Assembly (NCBI RefSeq): GCF_001816165.1
Contig: NZ_MDZC01000123.1
Coordinates: 108,912-172,911 of the forward strand
Reading direction: 5' to 3'
Length of the DNA: 64,000 bases
From: Hymenobacter glacialis
GTDB lineage: Bacteria > Bacteroidota > Bacteroidia > Cytophagales > Hymenobacteraceae
Shown: positions 1-7,813 of the stretch, one piece after another
How positions within the stretch are numbered: the stretch's first letter is position 1
How the letters are laid out: every line of letters starts with the position of its first letter
Position numbers and translations under genes: made by a program
The notes under the pieces: generated by a model
The model's input: only the letters and a program-made list of their open reading frames with translations
Told to the model about the DNA's origin: nothing
The model's database searches: none

Positions 1-78
1 CTGCGCGAAGACCGGTACGACGAAGACGAATACGACGACGAGCCCAAGGGCCCGAACCGCCCCCACGACGACGACTAA
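1..78 (+). CDS. C-terminal end of an acidic protein (partial)
   Basis: The first base starts an open frame of 25 codons ending in TAA at 76-78. The visible tail is very rich in Asp and Glu (pattern DEDEYDDE) with a short Pro/Gly/Asn stretch, then HDDD at the terminus. The gene begins outside the window, so its family cannot be named. Acidic disordered tails of this kind are common in cytoplasmic and RNA-associated proteins, but nothing here decides the function. It runs in the same direction as the dCTP deaminase gene 61 bases downstream and could share its transcript. Confidence 0.6.
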   Translation: MREDRYDEDEYDDEPKGPNRPHDDD

Positions 79-139
79 CGCCTGAATTTTTTACCTGCCG
101 AGCAGTTTCGTACTCAAAAATTCAGCCCCACCAGCGCCC

Positions 140-679
140 ATGATTTTATCTGACCAGCAAATCCTTGCGGAAATCGAAAAAGGCACCATCGTCATCGAGC
201 CCTACGACCGTAGCTGCCTGGGAACCAACTCCTACGACGTGCACCTCGGCCAGTACCTCTCCACCTACCGCGACGAGGTATTGGATGCCCGCAAGCACAA
301 TGAAATCGATACCTTCGAAATCCCGGAGACCGAAGGCTTCGTGCTGCAGCCCGGCACCCTCTACCTGGGTGTGACGCAGGAATATACCGAAACGCTCGCC
401 ACCGTGCCGTTCCTGGAAGGCAAGAGCAGCGTGGGCCGATTAGGTATCGACATTCATGCCACGGCGGGCAAAGGCGACGTGGGCTTTTGCAACCACTGGA
501 CCCTGGAAATCAGCGTATCGATGCCCGTGCGGGTGTACCGCCACATGCCCATCGGCCAACTGATTTATTTCATGGTGCAGGGCGACGTTAACACGTTCTA
601 CAACCGCAAGCTGAATGCGAAATACAACGACCGCACTAACAAGCCAGTGGAGTCGATGATGTGGAAAAATAACTGGTAG
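140..679 (+). CDS. dcd: dCTP deaminase
   Basis: Deaminates dCTP to dUTP and ammonia in the cytoplasm, feeding dUTP to dUTPase for dTMP synthesis. The 179-residue protein has the trimeric dUTPase-like fold of the family. The conserved nucleotide-binding block EGKSSVGRLG is at residues 93-102, and the TLE motif near residue 121 carries the Glu that acts as catalytic base in the E. coli enzyme. It is slightly shorter than the E. coli protein, as in other Bacteroidota. The start (MILSDQQIL) matches the usual family N terminus. It is alone on the plus strand between an acidic protein and a secreted protein. Some family members are bifunctional deaminase/dUTPases, and the sequence alone does not exclude that. 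Confidence 0.93.
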   Translation: MILSDQQILAEIEKGTIVIEPYDRSCLGTNSYDVHLGQYLSTYRDEVLDARKHNEIDTFEIPETEGFVLQPGTLYLGVTQEYTETLATVPFLEGKSSVGRLGIDIHATAGKGDVGFCNHWTLEISVSMPVRVYRHMPIGQLIYFMVQGDVNTFYNRKLNAKYNDRTNKPVESMMWKNNW

Positions 680-680
680 T

Positions 681-715
681 AAGCGCAATAGGAGGTAAGC
701 CTATCTTATTGCGCT
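681..715 (+). terminator. Possible terminator hairpin after dcd
   Basis: The arms AAGCGCAATA (681-690) and TATTGCGCTT (706-715) pair perfectly over 10 bp with a 15-base loop, starting 2 bases after the dcd stop codon. There is no strong T run after it, so termination is plausible rather than certain. The rest of 716-934 holds no convincing gene. Confidence 0.4.
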
Positions 716-934
716 TGCGAAGTATCCTGTCAGGTCAGACCATGCTGCGCTCCGGGAATATAATGCGTCCTTACTTGAGCACGCAGGGGGTGTTTGGGGA
801 AGTTACTGCGTGTCGTAGGTGCGAGTTGGGTAATCAATTCCGAACCGCCTCGGCCATTTTTGCGTTTAAAAGGTCCGAGCTGGGGCAGTCCTAACTGGCC
901 CGGTCCTTGCGTAAGAGTGTATCTAATCCCTACC

Positions 935-1486
935 ATGATGACTATGAAAACCGCTTTTGCTTCTGTATTTCTGGCCCTTTTGGCCGGCGCCGCCTCCGCC
1001 CAGCAAGCTCCTGTAGCCACCACGGTACAGGTGCGGGACAAGACCCAGTCTTCCCCGCGTCTAAACCCGGTGGAAGCCCGCGCCGACCGCCTGAGCAGGC
1101 AGATGGTGCGCGACCTGCGCCTCAACAACTACCAGGCAACCAAGCTTCGGGCCATCAACGAGGATAAAATTGCGAAGATGGCCGCCATCGAGCGCAAAAA
1201 TGCCGGCAACCAAAAGCTCATCGACGAGCAGTGCAATGGTGTGTGCAAAGAGCGCGACCAGGAACTGCAAGCCGTGCTGAGTAACGACCAGTACAGCAGC
1301 TACTTTGGTGCGCGTTCCACTTATTACAAATACGATAAGGACTACGCCACGCAATCTGCCAGCATCATGCTGACCAACGCCGTGCAGAACCCCACGCCAG
1401 CGCGGGCTAACGACGCGACCATCTCCCCAGCCAAGTCCAAGCCCGCCAACACGCCCGCCGGCAACCTTGGCCGGAACGCACGTTAG
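935..1486 (+). CDS. Small secreted protein of unknown function, Spy/LTXXQ-like helical architecture
   Basis: A 183-residue exported protein. The start at 935 (MMTMKTAFASVF) opens a clear signal peptide whose cleavage fits after ASAQ, around residue 21. The open frame extends upstream to 794, but that extension has no signal character. The mature part is mainly helical. A segment around residues 55-125 contains a repeated 'RDLRLNNYQATKLRAI...LSNDQYSSYF' style pattern that recalls periplasmic Spy/CpxP-like helical hairpins, in which each 'L..eQ...' turn begins a helix. The C-terminal 40 residues are low-complexity Ala/Pro/Asn/Ser. The family cannot be named with certainty; a periplasmic stress-related role is an inference from the architecture only. 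A terminator follows directly. Confidence 0.72.
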   Translation: MMTMKTAFASVFLALLAGAASAQQAPVATTVQVRDKTQSSPRLNPVEARADRLSRQMVRDLRLNNYQATKLRAINEDKIAKMAAIERKNAGNQKLIDEQCNGVCKERDQELQAVLSNDQYSSYFGARSTYYKYDKDYATQSASIMLTNAVQNPTPARANDATISPAKSKPANTPAGNLGRNAR

Positions 1487-1507
1487 ACAGTTCATCAAGC
1501 TGAAATA

Positions 1508-1543
1508 AAAAAGCCCCGTAGCGTTTTGCTACCGGGGCTTTTT
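1508..1543. terminator. Bidirectional rho-independent terminator
   Basis: GCCCC-GTAGC pairs with GCTACCGGGGC across a 5-base loop with one bulged base. It is flanked by an A run on the left and a T run on the right, so it can serve both the plus-strand secreted protein and the minus-strand gldC. Confidence 0.85.
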
Positions 1544-1558
1544 GTGTGTTGGCAGGGC

Positions 1559-1894
1559 CTACTTGCCTTGCTCCTGCGTGTCCAGGTATGCTGAGAGCTC
1601 CTTGCACAAGGCGCGCATTTTGGTGGCCATTTCCTTGTCGTCGGTCGCCGTCACAATGTTCTCGGCCATCGAGCCAATGTTGTCCACCACGAAGCGCTTC
1701 ATCTCGTCCACGGGCATGTCCTTGGTCCAGAGGTCGATTTTCATGGTGCCGGCCTGCTCCCGGTCCCAGAGGGCAATGTTGATGGCCTTGGCGAAGTGAA
1801 TGTCTGGCCCTGCATCGGTGGCCGTCCAGCTGATGGCTTCGGGGACTTTGTTATTGTCGAGGGCAATGCTGAAGCGTATTTCTGATTTTTTCAT
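1559..1894 (-). CDS. gldC: Gliding motility protein GldC
   Basis: A 111-residue cytoplasmic protein matching GldC over its whole length. It opens MKKSEIRFSIALD, has the central motif IDLWTKDMPVDEMKRF (about residues 61-76) that is nearly invariant in the family, and ends with an amphipathic helix. In Flavobacterium johnsoniae GldC supports gliding together with the lipoprotein GldB, although its biochemical role is unknown. Here gldB is not adjacent. The gene lies downstream of dnaN on the same strand, separated from it by a long palindromic repeat. Many non-gliding Bacteroidota also keep gldC, so its presence does not prove motility. Confidence 0.93.
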   Translation of the reverse strand: MKKSEIRFSIALDNNKVPEAISWTATDAGPDIHFAKAINIALWDREQAGTMKIDLWTKDMPVDEMKRFVVDNIGSMAENIVTATDDKEMATKMRALCKELSAYLDTQEQGK

Positions 1895-1914
1895 AATTCA
1901 AAAGAGGAAAACCA

Positions 1915-2008
1915 GAACGTCATGCTGAGCTTGCCGAAGCATCTCTACCGCATTAGTAACTAAATACTTGCGCGGTAGAGATGCTTCGGCAAGCTCAGCA
2001 TGACGTTC
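1915..2008. repeat. Dispersed palindromic repeat, family A, copy 1 (perfect arms)
   Basis: Two perfectly complementary 37-base arms (1915-1951 and 1972-2008) flank a 20-base loop. The arms begin GAACGTCATGCTGAGC and end in ATCTCTACCGC. The core words GTCATGCTGAGC and GAAGCATCTCTACC recur in the copies at 6753 and 32104. It fills the dnaN-gldC spacer. Confidence 0.93.
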
Positions 2009-2031
2009 ACAGACAGTAAGCGCGATAGTAG

Positions 2032-3156
2032 TTAAACGTAGTTATTCAGCATCACTGGCATCACCAGCATCAGGATGCTTTCGTTGTCATCCGGGGTGGT
2101 GGGCATGAGCAGGCCGGCGCGGTTGGGCGTGCTCAGCTCCAGGGTGATTTCCTCCGAGTCGATGTTCGACAGCATTTCGAGCAGGAAGCGGGCATTAAAG
2201 CCGATTTCCATGTCCTCGCCGTCGTACTGGCAGGTGAGGGTTTCCTTGGCTTCGTTGCTGAAGTCCAGGTCTTCGGCCGAAACTACCAGTTCGGAGCCGG
2301 CCAGGCGCAGACGCACCTGGTGGGTGGTTTTGTTGGAGTAGATGCTGATGCGGCGCACCGAATTCAGCAGCTCGGCGCGGTTGATGATGAGCTTGTTGGG
2401 GTTGCTCACCGGAATCACGTTTTCGTAGTCCGGGTAACGCTCGTCAATCAGGCGGCACACGAGGCGCATCTGGTTGAAGGAGAAAAAGGCGTTGCTTTGG
2501 TTGAACTCCATCTTCACCGGCGTAGCCTCGGAGGGCAGCGTGCCCTTCAGCAGGTTGAAGGCTTTGCGCGGGATGATGAGGTTGGCGGTCTGGCCGGCGC
2601 CCACGTCCTGGCGGCGGTAGCGGAGCAGGCGGTGCCCGTCGGTGGCCACGAAGGTCACCTGCGAGTCGGCCAGCTGCACCAGAATGCCGGTCATGGCCGG
2701 GCGCAGCTCGTCGGTGCTCACCGCGAAGATGGTTTTGTTGATGGCCCGCGCCAGCGACGACGACGGCATCTCAATCGGGGCCGAGCCCTTCACCACCGGC
2801 ACGCGGGGGAAGTCGGCGGCGTTCTCGCCAGCCAGCTTGTAGCGCCCGTTGGCCGAGCTGATTTCGATGGTGTAGGTTTCCTCGTCCAGCGTGAAGGTGA
2901 CGGGCTGGTCGGGCAGGTTCTTGAGGGTATCGAGCAGGATGCGGGCGGGCGCGGCAATGCGGCCGGTGTCGCGGGCCTCCACGGGCAACTCGGTAATCAT
3001 GCTCGTCTCCAGGTCGGAGGCGGTGATGGTGAGCTTACCGGCCTCAATCTCAAAGAGAAAGTTCTCCAGAATGGGCACCACGGGGTTGTTCGTCACCACG
3101 CCGTTGATGCTTTGCAGCTGCTTGAGCAGCGCGGAGGAGGATACAATGAATTTCAT
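2032..3156 (-). CDS. dnaN: DNA polymerase III subunit beta (sliding clamp)
   Basis: The ring-forming processivity clamp that tethers replicative and repair polymerases to DNA. At 374 residues it has normal length. It begins with the characteristic MKFIVSSSALLKQL and contains the three clamp domains in order: residues about 1-120, 128-245 with the typical FVATDGHRL motif near residue 170, and 246-374. It ends in the usual hydrophobic LVMPVMLNNYV tail. A TATCTTTG -7 box lies 32 bases upstream of the start. dnaN is next to gldC here and not beside dnaA, and no replication-origin features (DnaA-box clusters) are visible around it. Confidence 0.97.
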   Translation of the reverse strand: MKFIVSSSALLKQLQSINGVVTNNPVVPILENFLFEIEAGKLTITASDLETSMITELPVEARDTGRIAAPARILLDTLKNLPDQPVTFTLDEETYTIEISSANGRYKLAGENAADFPRVPVVKGSAPIEMPSSSLARAINKTIFAVSTDELRPAMTGILVQLADSQVTFVATDGHRLLRYRRQDVGAGQTANLIIPRKAFNLLKGTLPSEATPVKMEFNQSNAFFSFNQMRLVCRLIDERYPDYENVIPVSNPNKLIINRAELLNSVRRISIYSNKTTHQVRLRLAGSELVVSAEDLDFSNEAKETLTCQYDGEDMEIGFNARFLLEMLSNIDSEEITLELSTPNRAGLLMPTTPDDNESILMLVMPVMLNNYV

Positions 3157-3188
3157 GGTGCGAGGCTAAGATTGGGGCTAAGGGAGGG

Positions 3189-3196
3189 CAAAGATA
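3189..3196 (-). promoter_or_regulatory. -7 promoter box (TATCTTTG) of dnaN
   Basis: On the minus strand TATCTTTG fits the Bacteroidota -7 consensus TAnnTTTG exactly and lies 32 bases before the dnaN start. No clear TTG -33 element is at the expected distance. Confidence 0.5.
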
Positions 3197-3291
3197 GGGG
3201 GTGGGGTTGGGGTTTGGAAGGGGCGCGATGAGCAGCTGAAGCTTCTTTCAATGCAACTCCTTACATTGGTCGAAACAAAGCCCGATGAGTC

Positions 3292-3483
3292 ATGCTGAAG
3301 ACTACACTTTTGTCTGCCTTTACTGAATTGCCCGCCGAGTTCGATAAGGAAGTATTGTTTGCGTGCCTTGGAGAAGTAAGAAAGCTAGAGCAACAAATCG
3401 AAGCGAGCGGACGGAGTGAAGCCATTACTTCGGAGGAAATAAAGCAGATTATCAGGGCTAACTTCTATGATAAACAAGTCTGA
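3292..3483 (+). CDS. Small hypothetical protein (63 aa) in a low-GC island
   Basis: A 63-residue, mostly helical, charged protein that opens MLKTTLLSAFTELPAEF and contains a Glu/Lys-rich middle (VRKLEQQIEASG). It has no signal peptide or membrane segment and I recognise no family. The support for it being real is its position: it lies in the same short AT-richer segment as the lipoprotein gene, which starts inside or one base after this gene's end. The pair therefore looks like a translationally coupled two-gene unit. Codon use and base composition differ from the GC-rich neighbours on both sides, which suggests acquisition. It could be a regulator or partner of the lipoprotein, but there is no direct evidence. 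Confidence 0.55.
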   Translation: MLKTTLLSAFTELPAEFDKEVLFACLGEVRKLEQQIEASGRSEAITSEEIKQIIRANFYDKQV

Positions 3484-4210
3484 AATGGGCTGGTGGAAAT
3501 TCCTGTTCAAGCAGGGGAATACTCTTCCTTTACTCATGCTTTTGTTTGGCTTCACTGGCTGTTCCAACTCGAAGAGCAAAAGTGAAGTGACAACAGACGG
3601 CTTTCAGATTAAAACGGCGAACCCAAATTTGAGAAATAGCTTCAGGCAGGCGAAACTGATTTCTGACAGCTTAGCGCGAATTGTTATCGCCCCAGAGAAG
3701 TTAGGTAATTTTTATTGTCGCTACCATTTCGAGTATTATGATGAGCAGAGATATGAAAATGACTCAATCAATAAAATGCCACTCAATTATGACTTTACTT
3801 ATTACCTGTTAACAGAAGGCGATACTATTGGCCGAGCAACGGTTTCATTGGATAATACGCTATGCCTTAATTATATTGACGTGGACGATTTTATCGGCTT
3901 GAGGTATATTTTAGATGGAAAATTTTCTGTCGACAAACGCAAGGCTCTAAGTATCGGCAAGCAATTCGGAGTTGACTTAAATTCAACACGGGCGAGGGCA
4001 ACTGCAGAATTTGTTACGTCAAGTGTTAGACGCTACGACGATGAACACATGGTTTTGAATGACATTCCGGCACTCATAAGATTAGCCGAGAAAGATGACC
4101 TTACATTTTATTGGGTAGTAGAGAACCATTGTAACGGCTGCATGACCCTTAAAATCAATGCGGAAACCAAAGTGGTTTATGACAACCATCGGTATATGTT
4201 TGTCTATTAG
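3467..4210 (+). CDS. Predicted lipoprotein of unknown function, low GC
   Basis: A protein of 241-247 residues with a lipoprotein signal: hydrophobic LPLLMLLFGFTG followed by Cys, then Ser/Asn/Lys, which suggests export and lipidation at the outer membrane. Two starts are possible: 3467, overlapping the upstream gene by 17 bases, or 3485, one base after the upstream stop. No family was recognised. The mature part is rich in Tyr, Asp and Arg and has a CxxC-like pair near the end (HCNGCMTL). The coding DNA is clearly AT-richer than the flanking dnaN and gldG genes. Its stop overlaps the convergent gldG stop by 3-4 bases, so no terminator separates them. Confidence 0.75.
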   Translation: MINKSEMGWWKFLFKQGNTLPLLMLLFGFTGCSNSKSKSEVTTDGFQIKTANPNLRNSFRQAKLISDSLARIVIAPEKLGNFYCRYHFEYYDEQRYENDSINKMPLNYDFTYYLLTEGDTIGRATVSLDNTLCLNYIDVDDFIGLRYILDGKFSVDKRKALSIGKQFGVDLNSTRARATAEFVTSSVRRYDDEHMVLNDIPALIRLAEKDDLTFYWVVENHCNGCMTLKINAETKVVYDNHRYMFVY

Positions 4211-5934
4211 CTCGCAAACCCTGCATACCGCCGCCTGCGCCGCCACGCCCGCACGGCGCCGAACAGCCCCAGTAGCACCAGCGGCGCGCCCAGGTTCAGC
4301 AGCTGCCAGGTGCGGCGCTGCTCGGCTAGCTTCACTTTGTCGAGGGGACGGAGGGTGATTTGCTTGCCGCGCACGGAGATGAGGCCGGTTTCGTCCAGCA
4401 GGTAGTCGGTGGCGTTGAGGACCAGCTCGCGGTTGGCGAATTCGGTGTTGGCGAGGCGGTCGAAGCCCAAGCGAAAGGGGTTGCCGGTTTTGGGGTCGAT
4501 TTCGGAGCGCATGAAGTCGCCATCGGCCAATACCACGATTTTGGAGGGCTTGGCCGTGGGCGACTTTTCGGGCTGGAATTGCAGGGTGCCGGGCCGGGCG
4601 CGGTTGGCGAACAGCGACGGGAATTGGCCTTCCAGCAAATAGCCCACGGGCTGAAATCCTTTCTGGTAGAGCTTGGGGTTGGGCTCCAGGCGGGCATCGT
4701 TGAAGTTGATGGGCACGGGCGCGGGCAGGGCCCGGGTGTAGCGCGAGGTGGTGAGCAAGGCCGTTTTACGGATACCGCTGGCCTTCACCGTATCCAGGCT
4801 GCCCACGAATTTCAGGTACACCGCATCGAGGTTGCGGGTGATGGGATGGGCGCTGAACTTGTTGATGAGCGGGTAGAGCTGCCAGGGCATGGGCTCTATT
4901 TTGGGTTTGTTGCCATCGGTGCCCGTCACGAGCGGAATCTGGCCGCTGTTGAGGTCGAGAAGCAGGTTTTGGTTCAGGCGCAGGCCGTACTTGAAGAACA
5001 GGTCGTCGAGGTTAAGGTCGTAGGGCGTGGCCAGGGCAACGCCATTCCGGCTCACGCTGTCGAGGTCCACGCGCAGGGCATCGACGAAAAATAGCGCCCG
5101 ACCACCCTGGTGAATGAACTGGTCGAGCTTGAATTTCTCGTCCTCCGAATACGGGGTCTTGGGCTGGGCAATGACCACGGCGTCGAGGGCGCTCAGGTCT
5201 TTAACCTGGCTGAGCGTGACGCGGAACACGTCGTACTGTTGCTGCCAGGAGCCGAGCATGTCGCCGGCCTGCACGTTGGTGAGCTCGCCGTGCCCTTCCA
5301 CTACGCCAATGCGTTTGCGCAGTGCGGGCACCAGCGCGCGAATGGTGCTGGCCAGTTCGTATTCCAGCCCTTCGATGCTCTGGTTGAGGCGCACGTCGGC
5401 CGGGGCGGCCTGGTTGCCGCGCAGCAGCAGCACGTTGCGGTCCTGGCCGCCCACGCTCACCACGGCGTAGGGGAAGATGATTTTCTCCACGCGCTTGCCG
5501 TTTTCGGTAGCGCCGAGGTTGGTGGGTTTCAGCCCCTTTTTGAGCAGCGACTGATAGAAGGCGTCGCGGGCGGCGGGCGTGCTGGCCGCGCTGGGGTCAA
5601 TGAAAATGTAGTTCAGGTTGGTGCCGCCGTACACTTGGAATTCGGTCAGGGTTTCGCGCACGCCCTGCTCCAGGCGGCGGAACGCGGGCGGGAAGTCACC
5701 GGTGAGGTACACCGTGACGGTGACGGGCTGCTTGAGGTCGCGCAACAGCGTTTTGGTGGCTGCCGACATGGTGTAGCGCTTCTCTTCCGTCAAATCGAGG
5801 CGGAAGAAAAAGCGCTGCGCCACAAAATTAAACAGCAGGAGCAAGCCGACAATGGCGGCAAACGTGAGCAAGTCACGTTTTTTGGCCGCTAGCTGCGAGC
5901 TAGCCACTGGTAGCTCGTTAGGAGTGTTTTCCAC
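4207..5934 (-). CDS. gldG: Gliding motility-associated ABC transporter substrate-binding protein GldG
   Basis: In F. johnsoniae GldG forms an ABC transporter with GldA and GldF that is needed for gliding; the substrate is not known. This protein has 575 residues, with an N-terminal membrane anchor around residues 23-43, a large extracytoplasmic region of the ABC_transp_aux type (family motifs TVTVYLTGDFP and IGVVEGHGE), and a C-terminal membrane helix near residues 545-563 followed by a basic tail (RAWRRRRRYAG). It lies directly downstream of gldF with about 65 bases between, in the usual gldA-gldF-gldG order. Homologues also occur in non-gliding relatives, so motility is not assured. Confidence 0.93.
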   Translation of the reverse strand: MENTPNELPVASSQLAAKKRDLLTFAAIVGLLLLFNFVAQRFFFRLDLTEEKRYTMSAATKTLLRDLKQPVTVTVYLTGDFPPAFRRLEQGVRETLTEFQVYGGTNLNYIFIDPSAASTPAARDAFYQSLLKKGLKPTNLGATENGKRVEKIIFPYAVVSVGGQDRNVLLLRGNQAAPADVRLNQSIEGLEYELASTIRALVPALRKRIGVVEGHGELTNVQAGDMLGSWQQQYDVFRVTLSQVKDLSALDAVVIAQPKTPYSEDEKFKLDQFIHQGGRALFFVDALRVDLDSVSRNGVALATPYDLNLDDLFFKYGLRLNQNLLLDLNSGQIPLVTGTDGNKPKIEPMPWQLYPLINKFSAHPITRNLDAVYLKFVGSLDTVKASGIRKTALLTTSRYTRALPAPVPINFNDARLEPNPKLYQKGFQPVGYLLEGQFPSLFANRARPGTLQFQPEKSPTAKPSKIVVLADGDFMRSEIDPKTGNPFRLGFDRLANTEFANRELVLNATDYLLDETGLISVRGKQITLRPLDKVKLAEQRRTWQLLNLGAPLVLLGLFGAVRAWRRRRRYAGFAS

Positions 5935-5964
5935 AAGACAACTTTAATACTTAACACCAGAAGC

Positions 5965-5983
5965 CACTAGCTGCCAGCTAGTG
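5965..5983. repeat. Small perfect palindrome between gldF and gldG
   Basis: CACTAGCTG-C-CAGCTAGTG is a 9+1+9 perfect palindrome in the gldF-gldG spacer. It is one of several intercistronic inverted repeats in this window. Confidence 0.6.
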
Positions 5984-5999
5984 ACTAACAGTCAATAAA

Positions 6000-6725
6000 C
6001 TACCAATTCCGGCTCCGCAGCGCGAGCCGCGTGCCCAGCAGGGCCACCGCCACCACGCTGAAGAAATAAACCAGGTCGCGCGAGTCCACCAGGCCCTTGC
6101 TCAGGTCGCGGTAGTGCGCCGCAATGCCCAGCTGGCCCACGTAATAGGCCGCGCTGCCTTCCAGCACCGACGCCAGCGAGTCGAACCCCGAATACACCAG
6201 AAAGCAGCCTACCACGGCCACCAAAAACGCAATAATCTGGTCGCGCGTGAGGGCCGAGGCCAGAATGCCAATGGCCGCAAATACGGCCGCCAGCAGCGCC
6301 AGCCCCAGGTAGGAGCCCACCGTAGCGGCCGAGTCGATGTTGCCCTCGGGGTTACCCAACTGATATACTGAGTAATAATACAGCAGCGTGGGCACCAGCG
6401 CCAGCAGCGCCAGCAGCAGGCAGGCCAGGTACTTGCCCCCGATTATCTGACCATCGGTGAGCGGCCGGGTCAGCAGCAGCTCAATGGTGCCAGCCTTCTT
6501 TTCCTCCGCAAACGTGCGCATGGTGAGGGCCGGTATCAGGAACAGAAATATCCACGGGGCCAGGTTAAACAGCGTTTGCAGGTCGGCGTAGCCGTAGTCC
6601 AGCACGCTGCTATCGGGAAATACCCACACGAACAGGCCGGTTGCAATCAAAAACACCCCCAGCACCACATAGGCCACGGGGGAGTTCAGAAAAGCGTTGA
6701 ATTCTTTTTGAAGGATGGTTAGCAT
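6000..6725 (-). CDS. gldF: Gliding motility-associated ABC transporter permease GldF
   Basis: Integral inner-membrane permease of the GldA-GldF-GldG transporter. The 241-residue sequence has six predicted membrane helices, opening MLTILQKEFNAFLNSPVAYVV. It carries the ABC-2 type signature in its first half, including TMRTFAEEKKAGTIELLLTRPLTD (given here as TMRTFAEEKKAG then TIELLLTRPL, about residues 63-90), which is the coupling region facing the ATPase. Length and start agree with the family. It is separated from gldA by a family A palindromic repeat and from gldG by a short spacer. Regulation is presumably shared with gldA, but the repeat could attenuate readthrough. Confidence 0.93.
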   Translation of the reverse strand: MLTILQKEFNAFLNSPVAYVVLGVFLIATGLFVWVFPDSSVLDYGYADLQTLFNLAPWIFLFLIPALTMRTFAEEKKAGTIELLLTRPLTDGQIIGGKYLACLLLALLALVPTLLYYYSVYQLGNPEGNIDSAATVGSYLGLALLAAVFAAIGILASALTRDQIIAFLVAVVGCFLVYSGFDSLASVLEGSAAYYVGQLGIAAHYRDLSKGLVDSRDLVYFFSVVAVALLGTRLALRSRNW

Positions 6726-6752
6726 AAGGTATCTGAAGCCAATTGTTGCAGG

Positions 6753-6849
6753 ACGTCATGCTGAGCTTGCCGAAGCATCTCTACCGCTTCGTTGCACCGA
6801 TTGGTATACTGTTGCGGTAGAGCTGCTTCGGCTGCGCTCAGCATGACGT
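6753..6849. repeat. Dispersed palindromic repeat, family A, copy 2
   Basis: The left arm starts ACGTCATGCTGAGCTTGCC and includes GAAGCATCTCTACCGC. The right arm returns GCGGTAGAGCTGCTTCGG and ends GCTCAGCATGACGT. The arms carry a few mismatches. It sits between gldA and gldF inside the transporter operon. Confidence 0.9.
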
Positions 6850-6878
6850 GCTATTTTGGTCGTTCTATTCAGGCATTT

Positions 6879-7787
6879 CTATTTTGTCAATTCCCCAAAC
6901 ACCTCTTCCAGGCTCTGCTGCTCCTGGCGCAGGCCTAGCAGTATCCAGCCTTCCTGCCCGGCCAGGCGCGACACGGCGGCGCGCACGTCGGTGCCCGGCG
7001 CGGTGCGCAGTAGGACCGCGCCATCGGGGGCTAACTCCACGTAGCGCACGTTGGGCAGTTGGGCCAGCTTGGCGGTGTCCACGGGGCCTTCAAACTCGGC
7101 GCGCACCACGGTTTCGCCGACGGCGCGGGCTGCCAGCTCGGCCACGGGGCTGTCGGCCACCAGCTTGCCCCGGCTGATGATGAGCACGCGAGAGCACAGC
7201 GCCGTGACTTCTGGCAGAATATGGGTGCTGAAAATGACGGTTTTATCCTCGCCCACTTCGCGGATGAGCTGGCGAATTTCCAGAATCTGGTTGGGGTCGA
7301 GGCCGGTGGTAGGCTCGTCGAGAATGAGCACATCCGGGTCATGAATCAGGGCCTGGGCCAGGCCCACGCGCTGGCGGTAGCCCTTGCTCAGCGCGCCAAT
7401 CTGTTTGTTCTGCTCGCGGCTCAGGCCCACGCGGCGCACCAGCTCGGCCACGCGGGCGCGTAGGTTTTTGCCAGACAACCCGTGCACCGACCCAATGAAT
7501 TCAAGGTACTCGTGCACGTACATGTCCAGGTAGAGCGGGTTGTGCTCGGGCAGGTAGCCCACGTGGCGGCGCACGTCGAGGCTGTGGCTGAGCACATCAA
7601 ACCCGGCCACGCGCACCGTACCGGCCGTGGGCGGGAGGTAGCCGGTGGCAATTTTCATGGTGGTGCTTTTGCCCGCGCCATTCGGCCCCAGAAAGCCCAC
7701 TATTTCCCCCTTGCCAGCCGTGAAGCTGATGTTGTCCACGGCGTTTTGGGTGCCATAGGTTTTGGTCAGGTTTTCTATTTCTACCAT
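6879..7787 (-). CDS. gldA: Gliding motility-associated ABC transporter ATP-binding protein GldA
   Basis: Cytoplasmic ATPase that energises the GldF/GldG transporter. The 302-residue protein has a full ABC domain: Walker A GPNGAGKST near residue 34, the signature LSKGYRQRVGLAQAL about residues 133-147, and Walker B LILDEPTTGLDP just after. It then has a C-terminal accessory domain of about 85 residues, normal for the DrrA/GldA type. The start MVEIENLTKTYG is the only sensible one. gldA is the first gene of gldA-gldF-gldG. The genes upstream (TlpA-like and SDR) lie on the same strand with only 26 bases between the first of them and gldA, so transcription may begin further up. Confidence 0.93.
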   Translation of the reverse strand: MVEIENLTKTYGTQNAVDNISFTAGKGEIVGFLGPNGAGKSTTMKIATGYLPPTAGTVRVAGFDVLSHSLDVRRHVGYLPEHNPLYLDMYVHEYLEFIGSVHGLSGKNLRARVAELVRRVGLSREQNKQIGALSKGYRQRVGLAQALIHDPDVLILDEPTTGLDPNQILEIRQLIREVGEDKTVIFSTHILPEVTALCSRVLIISRGKLVADSPVAELAARAVGETVVRAEFEGPVDTAKLAQLPNVRYVELAPDGAVLLRTAPGTDVRAAVSRLAGQEGWILLGLRQEQQSLEEVFGELTK

Positions 7788-7813
7788 CAGAAGAGCGGTG
7801 TTGGCTCGCTAAA

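Noticed and set aside
2032..3156. Replication origin next to dnaN
   Set aside because: No dnaA gene, no DnaA-box cluster and no AT-rich unwinding region are visible around dnaN.
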